Below are positions 6,473 to 14,953 of a stretch of 36,404 nucleotides of DNA, one piece after another. The stretch is from an uncultured Lachnospiraceae bacterium (lineage in GTDB: Bacteria; Bacillota; Clostridia; Lachnospirales; Lachnospiraceae): positions 1-36,404 of the forward strand of contig CANRGP010000015.1 in the NCBI GenBank assembly GCA_947630085.1. The letters are read 5' to 3'. The notes under the pieces were generated by a model. That model was not told where the DNA came from. It saw nothing but the letters and a program-made list of their open reading frames with translations, and made no database searches. The first letter of the stretch is position 1, and each line of letters begins with the position of its first letter. Both the position numbers and the translations under genes were made by a program.

Positions 6473-6579
6473 ATGTATCATTCAGCTGTGGGAGCAAATA
6501 CTACAATTTAGAACGATCGAAAAGTATAGTAAGTGAGCAAACTTTTTGTAAACGGTGATCAGGCATAAAGGGGGTTATT

Positions 6580-7404
6580 ATGAAGAAGAAAGCAGTTTTT
6601 ATTATGTTACTTGGGAGCGCCATACTGTTGTCAGCGTGTCAAACAAATAGCGTCAATCATGAAAAAATAACCACAGACGTCTCTGCGGATGAATCCTCGG
6701 AGGCACTGTCGGAAACAGGAATGACGCCAACCGGTTTTGCCGCTGATGACAGCTACGTATCGGAACCGGTCACGTTCGTATGGGAAGACGTCGGGTTTGG
6801 CGGCGACTTCGTCATTACATTGGAACCATATAATATGTTCCAGCTGTATGAGGGACCTTTGAGCAGTACGATCTACAGAGGATATTTTGATGTAGACGGA
6901 GATGTTGTGACATTGAGAGATTCCGCGACATCAGAAGAATTTAAGAATTTTCGGTTCCGGATCAATGATGATAAGACGGAACTGACATTTATTGCAGACG
7001 GTTCAGACAATCTGCCGTTCTGCAGGCTTGAGGACGGCGCCCTCTTCAGTACAGAGATTCATCATGATATCAGCGAATACTGGGAGTCGGAAGCGAAGCA
7101 TGATAACAGCGAAGAATCAGACGTGGTTCCGGCGGTCATGGTGAACGGTGCGCTTTATTTTTCGACTGGACAGGAAAGCACCGTCAGCGGACGCTGCGGC
7201 AATATGTTTTGTACTTACCTTGGGACTATCCTATCCGCTGGAATCAAAGCAAACAGAACCATATCCGGGGGCGGTGGACAACGCATATCGTTATTTCTGA
7301 TATATCCTATCTCAATCGGGAATTATTGGATTGGACAAAACAAGCATATGAATTTGCAGAAACGTTTGATTATATGCAGGCGAATGAAGAGCGGGAAAAG
7401 CTGA
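6580..7404 (+). CDS. Lipoprotein with out-of-frame replaced C-terminus
   Basis: The start MKKKAVFIMLLGSAILLSAC is a clear lipoprotein signal with lipobox LLSAC (Cys20), so the protein would be lipid-anchored on the outer face of the membrane. Residues 60-165 form an extracellular domain. Residues about 185-210 (VPAVMVNGALYFSTGQ, then GRCGNM) match a repeat-like domain common in Lachnospiraceae lipoproteins, which normally continues with a GEI and a GTGYGYQ segment. Here the match stops at GRCGNM near 7206, and the remaining 66 residues are basic, low-complexity translation of another gene's tail in the wrong frame. The gene is therefore probably 3'-truncated by recombination. AAGGGGG precedes the ATG. 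Confidence 0.7.
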   Translation: MKKKAVFIMLLGSAILLSACQTNSVNHEKITTDVSADESSEALSETGMTPTGFAADDSYVSEPVTFVWEDVGFGGDFVITLEPYNMFQLYEGPLSSTIYRGYFDVDGDVVTLRDSATSEEFKNFRFRINDDKTELTFIADGSDNLPFCRLEDGALFSTEIHHDISEYWESEAKHDNSEESDVVPAVMVNGALYFSTGQESTVSGRCGNMFCTYLGTILSAGIKANRTISGGGGQRISLFLIYPISIGNYWIGQNKHMNLQKRLIICRRMKSGKS

Positions 7405-7418
7405 AGGTGTCATTATGA
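7209..7418 (+). pseudogene. 3' fragment of an unrelated gene, possibly DUF5655-like
   Basis: In the frame ending at TGA 7416-7418 the sequence reads YLPWDYPIRWNQSKQ, then RWTTHIVISD and LNRELLDWTKQAYEFA, which looks like a genuine protein tail. The pattern WTTHI-I-(D/E)-L---LL-W-KQAY resembles the end of DUF5655-type domains, a weak and unverified similarity. No proper start codon or binding site precedes it; upstream the frame runs into the lipoprotein gene. It is probably the tail of a gene brought next to the truncated lipoprotein by a deletion. Confidence 0.45.
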
Positions 7419-7573
7419 AAAGTGTTTATTGGCAGATTGATAGTGCTATGAAATGGAAATCTATGGATTGACGGTAAGATATGACATTAGTATTTTCCTG
7501 CAGCCCTAGACACATCTGGATCTGCAGAAGGCGAACCGGGGCAGCATTTATGAACTTGAATGAGAAATATGGA

Positions 7574-7603
7574 TTGACAGGGTGTTTTGCTTCGTGCTAT
7601 AAT
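7574..7603 (+). promoter_or_regulatory. Promoter of the ABC-F leader
   Basis: Consensus TTGACA (7574-7579) and TATAAT (7598-7603) are 18 bases apart. The predicted start at about 7610 gives a leader of about 220 bases before the ABC-F gene. Confidence 0.85.
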
Positions 7604-7677
7604 CCTGATAACAGATGAGAGGGGTGAAAAGATGAGGAGATAATTTACTTTTGCCTGCATGAAGATAGGGTGATTTC

Positions 7678-7755
7678 ATGTTGCCAAAAGTGGATTATGT
7701 CCTCATAACCGCTCTTTTTGCTTGCAATAACAGAGAGATTGCAGGCACTCCCTGA
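7678..7755 (+). CDS. Putative 25-residue leader peptide of the ABC-F gene
   Basis: The frame encodes MLPKVDYVLITALFACNN and seven more residues, ending in ACTCCCTGA. AGGGTGA lies 5 bases before the ATG. The frame covers both arms of hairpin 1 and the internal hairpin, so a ribosome stalled within it would change which structure forms. It is not expected to act in trans. Confidence 0.5.
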   Translation: MLPKVDYVLITALFACNNREIAGTP

Positions 7756-7774
7756 ATGGTTATGATGCGTAATG

Positions 7775-7806
7775 GAACTGTTTGGTGACGAACGGTTCTT
7801 TTTTTT
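7775..7806 (+). terminator. Leader terminator before the ABC-F gene
   Basis: GAACTGTT (7775-7782) pairs with AACGGTTC (7791-7798), one wobble pair, followed by eight T residues. It ends 24 bases before the start codon, so it must be bypassed for expression. Confidence 0.8.
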
Positions 7807-7830
7807 GTTGAGGAACCGCAGAAGGGAGAG

Positions 7831-9414
7831 ATGGAATTGTCACAAATACTGGTGGATCATTTGACATTTGCCTATGAGGGCAGCTTTGACAATATTTTTG
7901 AGGATATTTCTTTTTCTGTTGACACAAATTGGAAGCTCGGATTTCTCGGGCGGAACGGAAAAGGAAAGACCACCTTTTTAAATCTGTTATTGGGTAAATA
8001 TGAGTACAGCGGCAGCATTACCGCGTCGGCAGCATTTGACTATTTTCCCTATCCGGTCACACAGGAGCAGATGCAGTTTCCGGCTGTGGATCTCCTGGAA
8101 CAGTGGAAGGCAGGATGCGAGCTGTGGCGCGTCCTTGTAGAGCTGGATCAGCTTCGGGAAAATGCGGAGATTTTGTACCGCCCGCTTCGCACATTAAGTC
8201 CGGGAGAGCGCACGAAGATCATGCTGGCGGTTTTGTTTTCCGGCGAGAATGATTTTCTGCTGATTGACGAGCCGACGAATCATCTGGATCAGGAATCCAG
8301 AGAAAATGTAAAGGTTTACCTGGTATCGAAAAAGGGCTTTATTCTGGTATCCCACGACCGGGATCTGCTGGATGCCTGCACGGATCATGTGCTGGTGTTA
8401 AACCGAAAGAGCCTCGACGTGCAAAATGGCAATTTTTCTGTCTGGTGGGAGAATAAACAGCGCAGGGATCAGTTTGTGCGCGCGGAAAACGAAAAACATA
8501 TAAAAGAGATCGGAAAGCTGAAGCAGTCTGCGGCACAAAAGGCGCAGTGGGCGGATCGGAATGAACGGACGAAGATCGGATTTGATCCTGTGAAGGAGCA
8601 TGATCGTTCAAAGGGTACTCGCGCATATATTGGGGCGAAGACGAAGAAACTGCAGAGTCGGGTATCGCAGATGCAAAAGCGGATCAGGCGGGAGATTGAA
8701 GAAAAAGAAGGGCTGCTTGCTGACTTGGAGGAACCGATGGATTTGAAACTTATGCCCTTGTGTCATCACAAGGAGCGGCTGATCCATGTCCGTGAATTAA
8801 CTGCCGCTTATGAGGGGGCGGTCCGTCCGGTATTTTCCGATCTGACCTTCGATCTGATGCAGGGCGAGCGGGTGGCGCTTCACGGGGAAAATGGATCTGG
8901 TAAATCCACTTTGATCAAGCTGATTTTGCAAAAAGCGGGTATGGGGGCGGAAGTTCAGGGGATGCGCACTTTGTCGGGGCGGCAGAGAAGCGGCGCGGAC
9001 GCGGGGCTTCCCGCGGCAGTATCCGGCGTCTGCGAAACGGCGGCCGGGCTGGTGATCTCCTACGTCAATCAGGACACCTCCCTGCTGACAGGCAGTATTC
9101 AGGCATTTTGCAGGACGCGCGGCCTGGATGAAAGTCTGTTCTGTGCGGTTTTGAGGCAGCTCGATATGGAGCGGGTGCAGTTTCTGAAAAATATGGAGGA
9201 TTATTCGGAAGGCCAGAAAAAGAAAGTGCTGATCGCAGCGAGCCTTCTCACACCCGCTCATGTGTACATCTGGGACGAGCCGCTGAACTATATCGACGTT
9301 TTCTCGCGGATGCAGATTGAGAAGCTGCTGCTTGCCTGCCGGCCGACAATGTTGTTTGTCGAGCATGATGTGCGCTTCCGGGAACAGATCGCCACGAAGA
9401 CGGTAGTCCTTTAA
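7831..9414 (+). CDS. ABC-F ribosomal protection protein, Lsa/CplR-like
   Basis: This 527-residue protein has two ATP-binding cassettes and no membrane segments. Cassette 1 shows Walker A GRNGKGKT at 40-47, signature LSPGE at 122-126, and Walker B LLIDEPTNHLD. A charged linker at about 205-300 corresponds to the P-site tRNA interaction motif. Cassette 2 has Walker A GENGSGKS at 352-359, signature YSEGQ, and a Walker B region IWDEPLNYID. The N-terminal half is closest in style to the Lsa/CplR group, which dislodges lincosamides, streptogramin A and pleuromutilins from the ribosome; the drug range is inferred. Unusually, about 30 Gly/Ala/Arg-rich residues are inserted after the second Walker A. 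The ATG follows AAGGGAGAG, behind an attenuator leader. Confidence 0.88.
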   Translation: MELSQILVDHLTFAYEGSFDNIFEDISFSVDTNWKLGFLGRNGKGKTTFLNLLLGKYEYSGSITASAAFDYFPYPVTQEQMQFPAVDLLEQWKAGCELWRVLVELDQLRENAEILYRPLRTLSPGERTKIMLAVLFSGENDFLLIDEPTNHLDQESRENVKVYLVSKKGFILVSHDRDLLDACTDHVLVLNRKSLDVQNGNFSVWWENKQRRDQFVRAENEKHIKEIGKLKQSAAQKAQWADRNERTKIGFDPVKEHDRSKGTRAYIGAKTKKLQSRVSQMQKRIRREIEEKEGLLADLEEPMDLKLMPLCHHKERLIHVRELTAAYEGAVRPVFSDLTFDLMQGERVALHGENGSGKSTLIKLILQKAGMGAEVQGMRTLSGRQRSGADAGLPAAVSGVCETAAGLVISYVNQDTSLLTGSIQAFCRTRGLDESLFCAVLRQLDMERVQFLKNMEDYSEGQKKKVLIAASLLTPAHVYIWDEPLNYIDVFSRMQIEKLLLACRPTMLFVEHDVRFREQIATKTVVL

Positions 9415-9428
9415 CCGTTTTTGCCCTG

Positions 9429-9464
9429 GCGCCGGGACGAGCCGCGGGGTACGGCGCGCATTTT
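9429..9464 (+). terminator. Possible terminator after the ABC-F gene
   Basis: GCGCCG (9429-9434) can pair with CGGCGC (9452-9457), followed by GCATTTT. The loop is large (17 bases, GC-rich) and the T-run short, so this is tentative. Confidence 0.35.
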
Positions 9465-9467
9465 CGG

Positions 9468-9496
9468 TTGAAAGTCGGGGATGTATTTGCTATACT
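9468..9496 (+). promoter_or_regulatory. Promoter of the nucleoside phosphorylase
   Basis: TTGAAA (9468-9473), a 17-base spacer and TATACT (9491-9496) lie 20 bases before the start codon. Confidence 0.65.
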
Positions 9497-9516
9497 CAAA
9501 GCAAGGAGGAAGCAAA

Positions 9517-10269
9517 ATGATTATTGACGCATTTGATCCGGAGAGTGAAGCGATCGTTTCGCCGAAAGCCCTTGTCGGTGAACAAAGAAAACTCTGTGAT
9601 ATTGCTGTCGGTACGTTTTCAAGAGAAATATATTCTGCGGTACTGGAACGCTTTCCCAACGAACAGGCGGGGGAAATACGCGCTGCAAACTGGATCAGGC
9701 CGGTGCATCTTCTGACAGTCAATGATAAGAAAATTGTCTTTTATCTTTCGGAAATGGGGGCCGCTCTTGCAGGGACGGATGTGATCGAGATCAACTGGCT
9801 TACAGGAGCCGGCCGGTTTATACTGTTCGGTTCGGCGGGGGCGCTGGATCATGAAAAGACAAAAGGAAAATACGTGATTCCGTCGGAGGCGTACCGTGAT
9901 GAGGGTATGTCCTACCATTATGCCCGCCCGTCAGATTACATAACGATAAAAAATGCGGATGCCGTGGAGAAAATATTTACAAAATACGGGCTGCCCTTTG
10001 TAAAAGGCAGAGTTTGGACGACCGACGCGCTGTACCGGGAAACACGCGGCCTTGCAGAAAAAAGAAAAAGCGAGGGCTGCCTTGCGGTGGAGATGGAGCT
10101 CGCGGGGGTTCAGGCGGTCTGCGATTTCCACAACATAGAGCTCTATGATTTTCTGGTGCCGGGAGACGTTGTCGATACAGAGAACTACACTGCGGACGGT
10201 CTGCAGGAGGCAAACCACGATATGCAGAAATTTTATGCCGCTTTGCGTATTGCCGGGGAGCTTTGGTAA
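9517..10269 (+). CDS. Nucleoside phosphorylase (uridine phosphorylase family)
   Basis: The 250-residue cytosolic enzyme belongs to the PNP/UDP family, which cleaves nucleosides with phosphate to a base and ribose-1-phosphate. Visible marks are the glycine-rich FGSAGAL phosphate-site region (about residue 109), the EAYRDEGMSYHYARP segment, VWTTDALYRET, and the substrate-binding CLAVEMELAGVQAV with its E-M-E signature. The ending GDVVDTENY is also family-like. The base preference cannot be fixed; COG2820-type relatives prefer uridine. I start at 9517 because AAGGAGG lies 8 bases upstream; an earlier in-frame ATG at 9481 overlaps the promoter -10 box and is unlikely. Confidence 0.88.
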   Translation: MIIDAFDPESEAIVSPKALVGEQRKLCDIAVGTFSREIYSAVLERFPNEQAGEIRAANWIRPVHLLTVNDKKIVFYLSEMGAALAGTDVIEINWLTGAGRFILFGSAGALDHEKTKGKYVIPSEAYRDEGMSYHYARPSDYITIKNADAVEKIFTKYGLPFVKGRVWTTDALYRETRGLAEKRKSEGCLAVEMELAGVQAVCDFHNIELYDFLVPGDVVDTENYTADGLQEANHDMQKFYAALRIAGELW

Positions 10270-10411
10270 ACCGTCGCTTCCGCTGCCGGCGGCGATCGGA
10301 TTTATATTCGTTTTCGTAGAAAAGGCTGATGCAGCCGGAGGCGCGGCGCATTTCCTGGACAGGGACGCGGTGTTCCTTTGCCGGTTTCCAGGCTGCAGAA
10401 TGGTGGAAAAT

Positions 10412-11092
10412 ATGGATATAAAACATTTTTTCATAGAAATGGGCCGGGGAGAGCCGTTTATTCTGCTTCACGGGAATGGAGAGAGCTGCGGCTATTTTCA
10501 GGCACAGATGGATGAGTTCTCAAAGTTTTATCACATATATGCGATAGATACCAGAGGACACGGGAAGACGCCAAGAGGAACGATGCCCTTTACGATCCGG
10601 CAGTTTGCGGACGATCTGCTGGGATTTATGGATGAACATCGGATCGAGAGGGCTCACCTGCTCGGGTTTTCAGATGGCGGGAATATTGCTATGGCTTTTG
10701 CGATCCGGTATCCGGACCGTGTAAACCGGCTGATATTAAACGGCGCGAATCTGAATGCGGACGGCGTAAAGCGGATCACGCAGATCCCCATTGAGATTGA
10801 ATACAAGATCGCGGAGAGATTTTCGGCCGGGAGCGAATCGGCCAGGCGGCGCGCGGAAATGCTCGGGCTGATGGTCAATGAACCGAATGTGGCGCCGGAG
10901 GAGCTTGCCGGGATCCGGGCGAAGACGCTGGTCATTGCCGGAACCAGGGATATGATCCGGGAAGACCACACGAGACGGATCGCGGCGGGTATCCCGGATG
11001 CGGAGCTTCGGTTCGTCAGAGGGGATCATTTTATTGCAAGCAGGCGCCCCGAAGAGTTCAACCGGGCGGTTCTCGAGTTTTTGCGCAGCTGA
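10412..11092 (+). CDS. Alpha/beta hydrolase
   Basis: This 226-residue cytosolic protein has the full alpha/beta-hydrolase set: oxyanion-hole segment LLHGNGES at about 18-25, the nucleophile elbow GFSDGG with Ser87, an acidic Asp180 in AGTRDMI, and His206 in RGDHFIA. The family includes esterases, lipases and carbon-carbon hydrolases, and no substrate is evident. ATG 10412 has GGTGG six bases upstream, and homology begins immediately; an ATG at 10400 is an alternative. Upstream bases 10270-10411 contain no recognisable gene. It lies between the phosphorylase and an acetyltransferase on the same strand and may be co-transcribed with the latter. Confidence 0.87.
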   Translation: MDIKHFFIEMGRGEPFILLHGNGESCGYFQAQMDEFSKFYHIYAIDTRGHGKTPRGTMPFTIRQFADDLLGFMDEHRIERAHLLGFSDGGNIAMAFAIRYPDRVNRLILNGANLNADGVKRITQIPIEIEYKIAERFSAGSESARRRAEMLGLMVNEPNVAPEELAGIRAKTLVIAGTRDMIREDHTRRIAAGIPDAELRFVRGDHFIASRRPEEFNRAVLEFLRS

Positions 11093-11134
11093 AGGTCTGT
11101 GTTTGATAATTTCCATATCGGAAGGAGGACGCTT

Positions 11135-11743
11135 ATGACTCAAAAAGAAAGGATGCTGGCGAATCTTCCCTATAAGGCGTGGCTGGACGGCCTGAGCGAA
11201 GAGCGCCTGGAAAACAAGAAGCGCATTTACAGGTTCAACAATCTGCCTCCCGAGTGTGAGGAGGAACAGACGGAGCTGCTCAGGGAGATCCTTGGAAAGA
11301 CAGGCAGGAACGTTCATATTGAAGCTCCGTTTCACTGTGACTATGGGTACAATATTGAAGTCGGGGAAAACTTTTTCGCCAACTATAATTTTCTTGTACT
11401 GGATGTCGGAAAGGTGAGGATCGGAAAAAACGCCCAGATCGCGCCCAACGTTTCGATCTACACGGCTGGTCATCCCGTTCACCCGGATTCGCGGAATTCA
11501 GGCTATGAGTACGGGATCGATATCACGATCGGAGATAATGTCTGGCTGGGGGGAAGCGTCTGCATCCTTCCGGGCGTGACGATCGGAAATAATGTGGTGA
11601 TCGGGGCCGGGAGCGTTGTCACAAGGGATATTCCCGACAATGTGGTCGCCGCCGGGAATCCGTGCCGGGTGCTCCGGAAGATCACGGAGGAGGACAGGTG
11701 CTTTTACTATAAGGACAGAAGATTTGACGTGGAGGATTATTGA
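11135..11743 (+). CDS. Maltose/galactoside O-acetyltransferase family protein
   Basis: This 202-residue enzyme starts with the Mac domain (MTQKERMLANLPYKAWLDG) typical of maltose acetyltransferases and continues as a left-handed beta-helix of hexapeptide repeats (NIEVGENF, VRIGKNAQI, ITIGDNVWLG, VTIGNNVVIGAGSVV). The catalytic histidine is in YTAGHPVHP (about residue 113). The family transfers acetyl from acetyl-CoA to sugar hydroxyls, perhaps as a detoxifying step; the acceptor here is unknown. GGAGG seven bases upstream fixes the ATG at 11135 rather than an earlier in-frame codon. A terminator follows directly after the stop. Confidence 0.92.
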   Translation: MTQKERMLANLPYKAWLDGLSEERLENKKRIYRFNNLPPECEEEQTELLREILGKTGRNVHIEAPFHCDYGYNIEVGENFFANYNFLVLDVGKVRIGKNAQIAPNVSIYTAGHPVHPDSRNSGYEYGIDITIGDNVWLGGSVCILPGVTIGNNVVIGAGSVVTRDIPDNVVAAGNPCRVLRKITEEDRCFYYKDRRFDVEDY

Positions 11744-11746
11744 CGC

Positions 11747-11775
11747 AGCCCGGAGGATTCTTTCGGGCTCTTTTT
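11747..11775 (+). terminator. Intrinsic terminator after the acetyltransferase
   Basis: AGCCCG (11747-11752) and CGGGCT (11764-11769) flank an 11-base loop, followed by CTTTTT. Confidence 0.75.
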
Positions 11776-11835
11776 ACGCATATCGGCCGGCGCGTTCCGA
11801 AAACAGCCTGTGAAATCATTCGGAGGATACCGGCT

Positions 11836-14695
11836 GTGACATTAAAAGAGGAAACAAAGAGGCATATTCTCAAAATGATGCTGCTTGGCGACGCAGGGCG
11901 GCGCGCGAAATATCCGGATCTTTGGTCGGATACCGCGAGTATAGAGGCTGTTCTTGCGGCGGACGGCGGTGTCGCGCAGGCAGAAGAGGCGGATCCGGCA
12001 AAACGGCAGAAAATAGCCGATCTGCAGGCAAGGAAGCAGGAGGCCCTGAGAGCGATATCCCAGACCTTTGAAAAGGTACAGAGCAATCCGCGCCTCGACA
12101 ACGGAGGAGACGACCGTGTCAATGGTGTAAACCAGCTTCTGATAAATCTGGATGCTTTTTTACAGGACCGGGAGGCATATGAATACTATCATCGTATGTT
12201 TTATGAGTGGTCGCTGGATGCAGATGCCGAACACATGGCTGCAGACGGAATTGGACAACATTCCTCTGGAGTCGGACGCGCAGCCGAAAATCACCGGACT
12301 GGACGGAAGCGATGTGACGAAAACCAGTCTGGCCGCGCTTCATATGATGGTGACGAGGGGGCGGTCCCTTGAGGACTGCTATTCGGAGAAGGCGGAGATG
12401 GAGGCGGAGCGCCGGGAGGCCGGTATGGATTTTACGGATTTTCAGACGGATATGCCGGCGGAAGCGGGAGACAGACGCCGCGGCCGCTGGTTCCGTATGG
12501 CGGGAGACGCGCTTATGGAAGAGAAGATTCCGGATATCGATTATTCCGATCGCGGCCAGATACGTGATGCGTGGGGCTCCTGCAGGCGGATAAGCTGGAG
12601 CGTCAGTTCCAGGCATACAGGGAGGCTGCCCCCGATATTATCATCAAAGCGCTCAAGTTATCCGAGGATAAGAAGATTCCGTTTGAGCAGAAACTCGGCC
12701 AGGCGCAGAGGATCCATATACAGCAATGGCTGAAGGGAGAGGGCGACCCGATTCCCGGAATCCATGCGAGGGCATTTGCGGACGCCTCCCGTATTCCCAT
12801 GAATGACGCGCAGGTATCCATTGCCGAAATGCCGGAGTTCGGCCCTCGTCCGGCTGACATCCGCGAAGGCTTCCCGGAGCAGGCGGGGATGACGGAGGAG
12901 GAATACAAGCGGATACAGGAGGGGAACCCTCCCGTGATCCGTCCGAAATTCCTCGCAGACCGGGCGGCGGCGCTGTTCAGGCCGAAGAACTGGTTTTCCC
13001 AGAAGACCGGCGAATCGATACACATGGATGTCGAGGGCGCGTTTGAAACCATGTTCGGCAGATTGTCTACGGAGAGCGTTTCCGCCACGGGACTGATGGC
13101 GGAACTGGAGGCTATGATGTCGTCGCTTCCGGTTCGGGGATACGAATTTTCATCTTCGATACAGCTGTTCTATATCAACGGCCAGAGCGTCGACGAGTAC
13201 CTGAAGGACAATAAGCTTCAGCTGACCGATCAGAATCGTATGACCGCCGTGATCCGCGCCTGCAGTCAGGCCAGGGACCGTGTGGAGATCGGAGTCGTCG
13301 GAACGGCCACCGTGAACGGGATGGAATATCTGCAGCAGAAGGTTATGGAAGTCCGGCCGGACTTAAGCGCGCTTGACAGGCTGGCCGGGGTATTCGACAA
13401 GAAGCGGTCGAAGCGGGCTTCTGAACTCTATAAGGACGATCCGGAGAAAGAGGAGAGGCAGAACCGGATCAAGACGGAGCTGGGTGAACGGATCGCGAGG
13501 GCTGCCGAGGCTTCCCCTGTCGGAGAGCCAGATCCCTGTGGAGCAGCGTGAGATCTACCGGAAGTTCGTCGAGATGGAGAACATACCGGTTACGTGCATT
13601 GATACCGGAGACCGCTGGCAGAACCAGAAGCTGTCCGGCGCGGTTGAGCTGAACCGAAGCGGCGGGGGCGGTCTGGTCATGCTTGCCGGCCTTCTGACCA
13701 TGGCAGACAACGATCACATTCATTACGCGGATCTGTTTGATCCGAATAAATATGTACAGGAGAAAACGGCGGCCGGGCAGAAGCTTATCGACGCGCTGTC
13801 CCAAATAGACAGGAAGCCCGATCTGCTGGCCGAAGTGATGGCCGGATGCGCGAAGAAATTCTCGAAGTTTAATCTGAAGGAGGAGGTCGCGCTGATGCTC
13901 GGAGAGCCGGTGAATTCGCTTTCCGGGATCTTATCTGACCCTGACAGGATGAGGCAGGGACTTGAGGCCGCCAATGAGATGCGGAAATTTGCGAGAGGAG
14001 TCAGCCAGGTGCTCACCCGCATCGTGGGATCCGGAGGAAACGTGCAGCTCGGAAAGAACGAGGTTGTCAATGGAAAGACGGCGGAGGAGGTCGACCGGGC
14101 CCGTCAGGCCGGACAGATGGATGCGAATATGACGACGCAGGAGCGGGTTTACCGGGAAGCGTCCGCGCGGATGAGCAATGATGAGCGTCTGCAATTCCAG
14201 AGAAGCAAGGCATACAGAAACGGAATGTTCCGAAGCGTCAAAGGCATTCTTGAGTATCTGCCCACGGGAGGGCAGTACGCAGGGGAGCCGAAACCGGATG
14301 CCGATCTGCTGGGCGAGTACGCCACCGTTTACCTGGATATGCGCGTTATGCTCGGAGAGAATGACCTTCTTGGTTCGTTTGAATCCCCCGAGCGGATTGA
14401 CGCGGTCGAAGGGGTGAAAAACCAGATCGTCGCGTATTACAATGATCATCCGGATGAAGCCCGGGAGCCGCCGGCAGCGCGGCGGAACAGGCAGGCACCG
14501 GCAGCGCAGCAGAATGGGCAGGCGCCGGCAGCACAGGACGGACAGACGCGGAGCGCCACAAATTTCAGCACTATTCTGAAGGAGGCCACGGAAGCCGGAG
14601 AGTTCAGAGAAGTGGGAGCGCCGGAACATTTACACCGGAACGGCGAGCCGGGCGCACGGGCTCCCAAGACCAACGGTACGCCGAAAAAGGGATAA
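11836..14695 (+). pseudogene. Unrecognised protein of about 950 residues, reading frame broken by three indels
   Basis: Coding sequence runs from a GTG at 11836 (GGAGG nine bases upstream) to TAA at 14695, but changes frame three times. Frame 1 leads to about 12235, frame 2 to about 12573, frame 1 to about 13520, then frame 2 to the end. The second break falls in a GGGG run (one base missing) and the third in a CCCC run (one base extra). Between breaks the frames are open and coherent. The corrected product would have about 952 residues, with no signal peptide or membrane segment, a helical charged composition, and an Ala/Gln/Pro-rich repeat near the end (APAAQQNGQ, APAAQDGQT). I recognise no domain. 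A recent pseudogene or sequencing errors would both explain it. Confidence 0.6.
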
Positions 14696-14728
14696 CCGCA
14701 GATTGAATACCTGTTCGTGCGGTACGGC

Positions 14729-14763
14729 AGGGGCATGACGGCTTTTCGGGGCGTCATGCCTCT
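14729..14763 (+). terminator. Hairpin after the long unrecognised gene
   Basis: AGGGGCATGACG pairs with CGTCATGCCTCT (12 bp, one wobble) around an 11-base loop. The following TGTCTGTTTG is T-rich but not a clean run, so termination strength is uncertain. Confidence 0.6.
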
Positions 14764-14846
14764 GTCTGTTTGCGCGAAAAAACAGGGCGGGTGTGCGCGG
14801 ACAGAGATGCGGAATAAAAACCGTGTAAAAAAGAAGAAAAAAGGTA

Positions 14847-14875
14847 TTGACAAATAATAGGTAAAGTAATATATT
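14847..14875 (+). promoter_or_regulatory. Promoter of the hrcA operon
   Basis: TTGACA (14847-14852), a 17-base spacer and TATATT (14870-14875) are followed 13 bases later by the CIRCE operator. Confidence 0.85.
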
Positions 14876-14888
14876 AAAAACGTAGGAA

Positions 14889-14915
14889 TTAGCACTCGAT
14901 TGTGATGAGTGCTAA
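14889..14915. promoter_or_regulatory. CIRCE operator (HrcA binding site)
   Basis: TTAGCACTC, nine bases, then GAGTGCTAA: a perfect match to the CIRCE inverted repeat. It lies in the leader just after the predicted start point, the classical place for HrcA repression of heat-shock operons. Confidence 0.97.
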
Positions 14916-14953
14916 CAACACACAGGAGGGACTGCCTGAAAGGAGAGCGGACC

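Larger units (their letters stand above)
7610..7830 (+). promoter_or_regulatory. Attenuator-type leader of the ABC-F gene
   Basis: The leader holds a minimal frame (MRR, 7632-7643) with an AGGGGTG site, then a 25-codon frame (7678-7755). Hairpin 1 is AGTGG.TTATG (7689-7699) with CATAACCGCT (7704-7713), followed by CTTTTT. The strand CATAACC (7704-7710) can instead pair with GGTTATG (7758-7764), enclosing a CTTGCAAT/ATTGCAGG hairpin (7721-7745). The last hairpin is a terminator at 7775-7806. Such mutually exclusive folds plus leader peptides are the known layout of drug-induced attenuation before antibiotic-resistance ABC-F genes. Function here is inferred. Confidence 0.7.

Noticed and set aside
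10145-10411. Long N-terminal extension of the alpha/beta hydrolase
   Set aside because: It overlaps the end of the nucleoside phosphorylase in another frame, and homology begins only at about 10412.
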